Shown here one piece after another: positions 63,891 through 64,000 of a stretch of 64,000 nucleotides of DNA. Source of the stretch: Hydractinia symbiolongicarpus. Its lineage: Eukaryota > Cnidaria > Hydrozoa > Anthoathecata > Hydractiniidae. The first letter of the stretch is position 1. Each line of letters starts with the position of its first letter. The DNA lies in the NCBI RefSeq assembly GCF_029227915.1, contig NC_079880.1:932001-996000 (forward strand), read 5' to 3'. Below the pieces are notes generated by a model. That model was not told the DNA's origin. It saw only the letters and a program-made list of their open reading frames with translations, and searched no databases. The position numbers and the translations under genes are program-made.

Positions 63891-64000
63891 ACATTTCATT
63901 GACTTTCTAACAGTATCAATCCGTTTGTGTTACAACAGTTGAGTCACATATTCGTACCAACATGTATTTCGTGATATCTTTCCGATATTACTAGGTTGTA
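63891..64000 (+). repeat. Partial monomer at window end
   Basis: Satellite of the 'gtttgtgttacaacag' and 'gtatttcgtgatatctttcc' type, cut by the end of the window. It shows that the array continues beyond it. Confidence 0.85.

Larger units (their letters stand above)
33951..64000 (+). repeat. Satellite array, right part (about 372-bp monomer)
   Basis: The same satellite resumes immediately after the inserted element, in the same phase and orientation ('gcggttgcgtcacatat' at 33952), and runs to the end of the window, which cuts a monomer. It uses the same monomer types as the left part but in different local orders. Higher-order units here include 734, 744, 1105, 1117, 1478 and 1852 bp. The right end (56780-63890) looks more regular than the left, with successive copies differing at few visible positions. 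No edge of the array is seen. Confidence 0.97.

Noticed and set aside
1-64000. CRISPR array or other prokaryotic repeat
   Set aside because: Repeats of 372 bases abut directly with no unique spacers. There are no neighbouring cas or other genes, and a pol III SINE is present, so the DNA is eukaryotic.

Overview
This window is almost entirely one tandem satellite DNA array. A monomer of about 372 bp (commonly 371-374, with a common 361-bp variant) repeats head to tail in a single orientation from the first base to the last, about 170 copies in all. I see no protein-coding gene, no rRNA and no CRISPR array. The array runs off both ends, so neither of its flanks is visible. The only unrelated sequence is a 360-bp insertion at about 33591-33950. 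It has a tRNA-like head with RNA polymerase III boxes A and B, an unrelated body with hairpins, and a short (ATCT) tail, which is the architecture of a tRNA-derived SINE. Together with a long satellite, this points to nuclear DNA of a eukaryote, most likely an animal, from heterochromatin (centromeric, pericentromeric or subtelomeric). The species cannot be named from the sequence alone.

Monomers fall into recurring types, told apart by small diagnostic differences. Examples are an 11-base deletion that gives 361-bp units, a two-base insertion giving 'acatatattcg', the pair 'gagcgctggggtagcac', and the variant 'gtttcaactacaacag'. Types are arranged in local higher-order repeats (HORs) whose unit changes along the window: 3-mer of 1118 bp (373-2608), single-monomer duplication (3736-4452), 4-mer of 1474 bp (8051-11545), 361-bp runs (about 19650-21000), 3-mer of 1117 bp (23600-25560), 3-mer of 1105 bp (35760-37740 and 38320-40530), 3-mer of 1117 bp (41545-44830), 4-mer of 1478 bp (46480-49240), 2-mer of 744 bp (56780-58268), 5-mer of 1852 bp (58325-62028) and 2-mer of 734 bp (62029-63890). 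No single HOR dominates.

Larger duplications lie on top of this. About 6 kb at 20230-26190 recurs in order at 26154-31370; 12050-15060 recurs at 16870-19140; 44890-46200 recurs at 48950-51360. Paired copies differ by whole monomers or whole HOR units, which is the signature of unequal exchange. Some junctions can be placed inside a single hybrid monomer.

Nothing here works as a pathway. Short open frames of 65-95 codons, mostly a 70-codon minus-strand frame recurring in one monomer type, are best read as by-products of the repeat. The main interest is the visible turnover history of a mosaic satellite, a recurrent small hairpin in the monomer, and one SINE that entered the array after the related monomers had spread. 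All coordinates and spacings come from reading by eye, so block edges are good to a few tens of bases.
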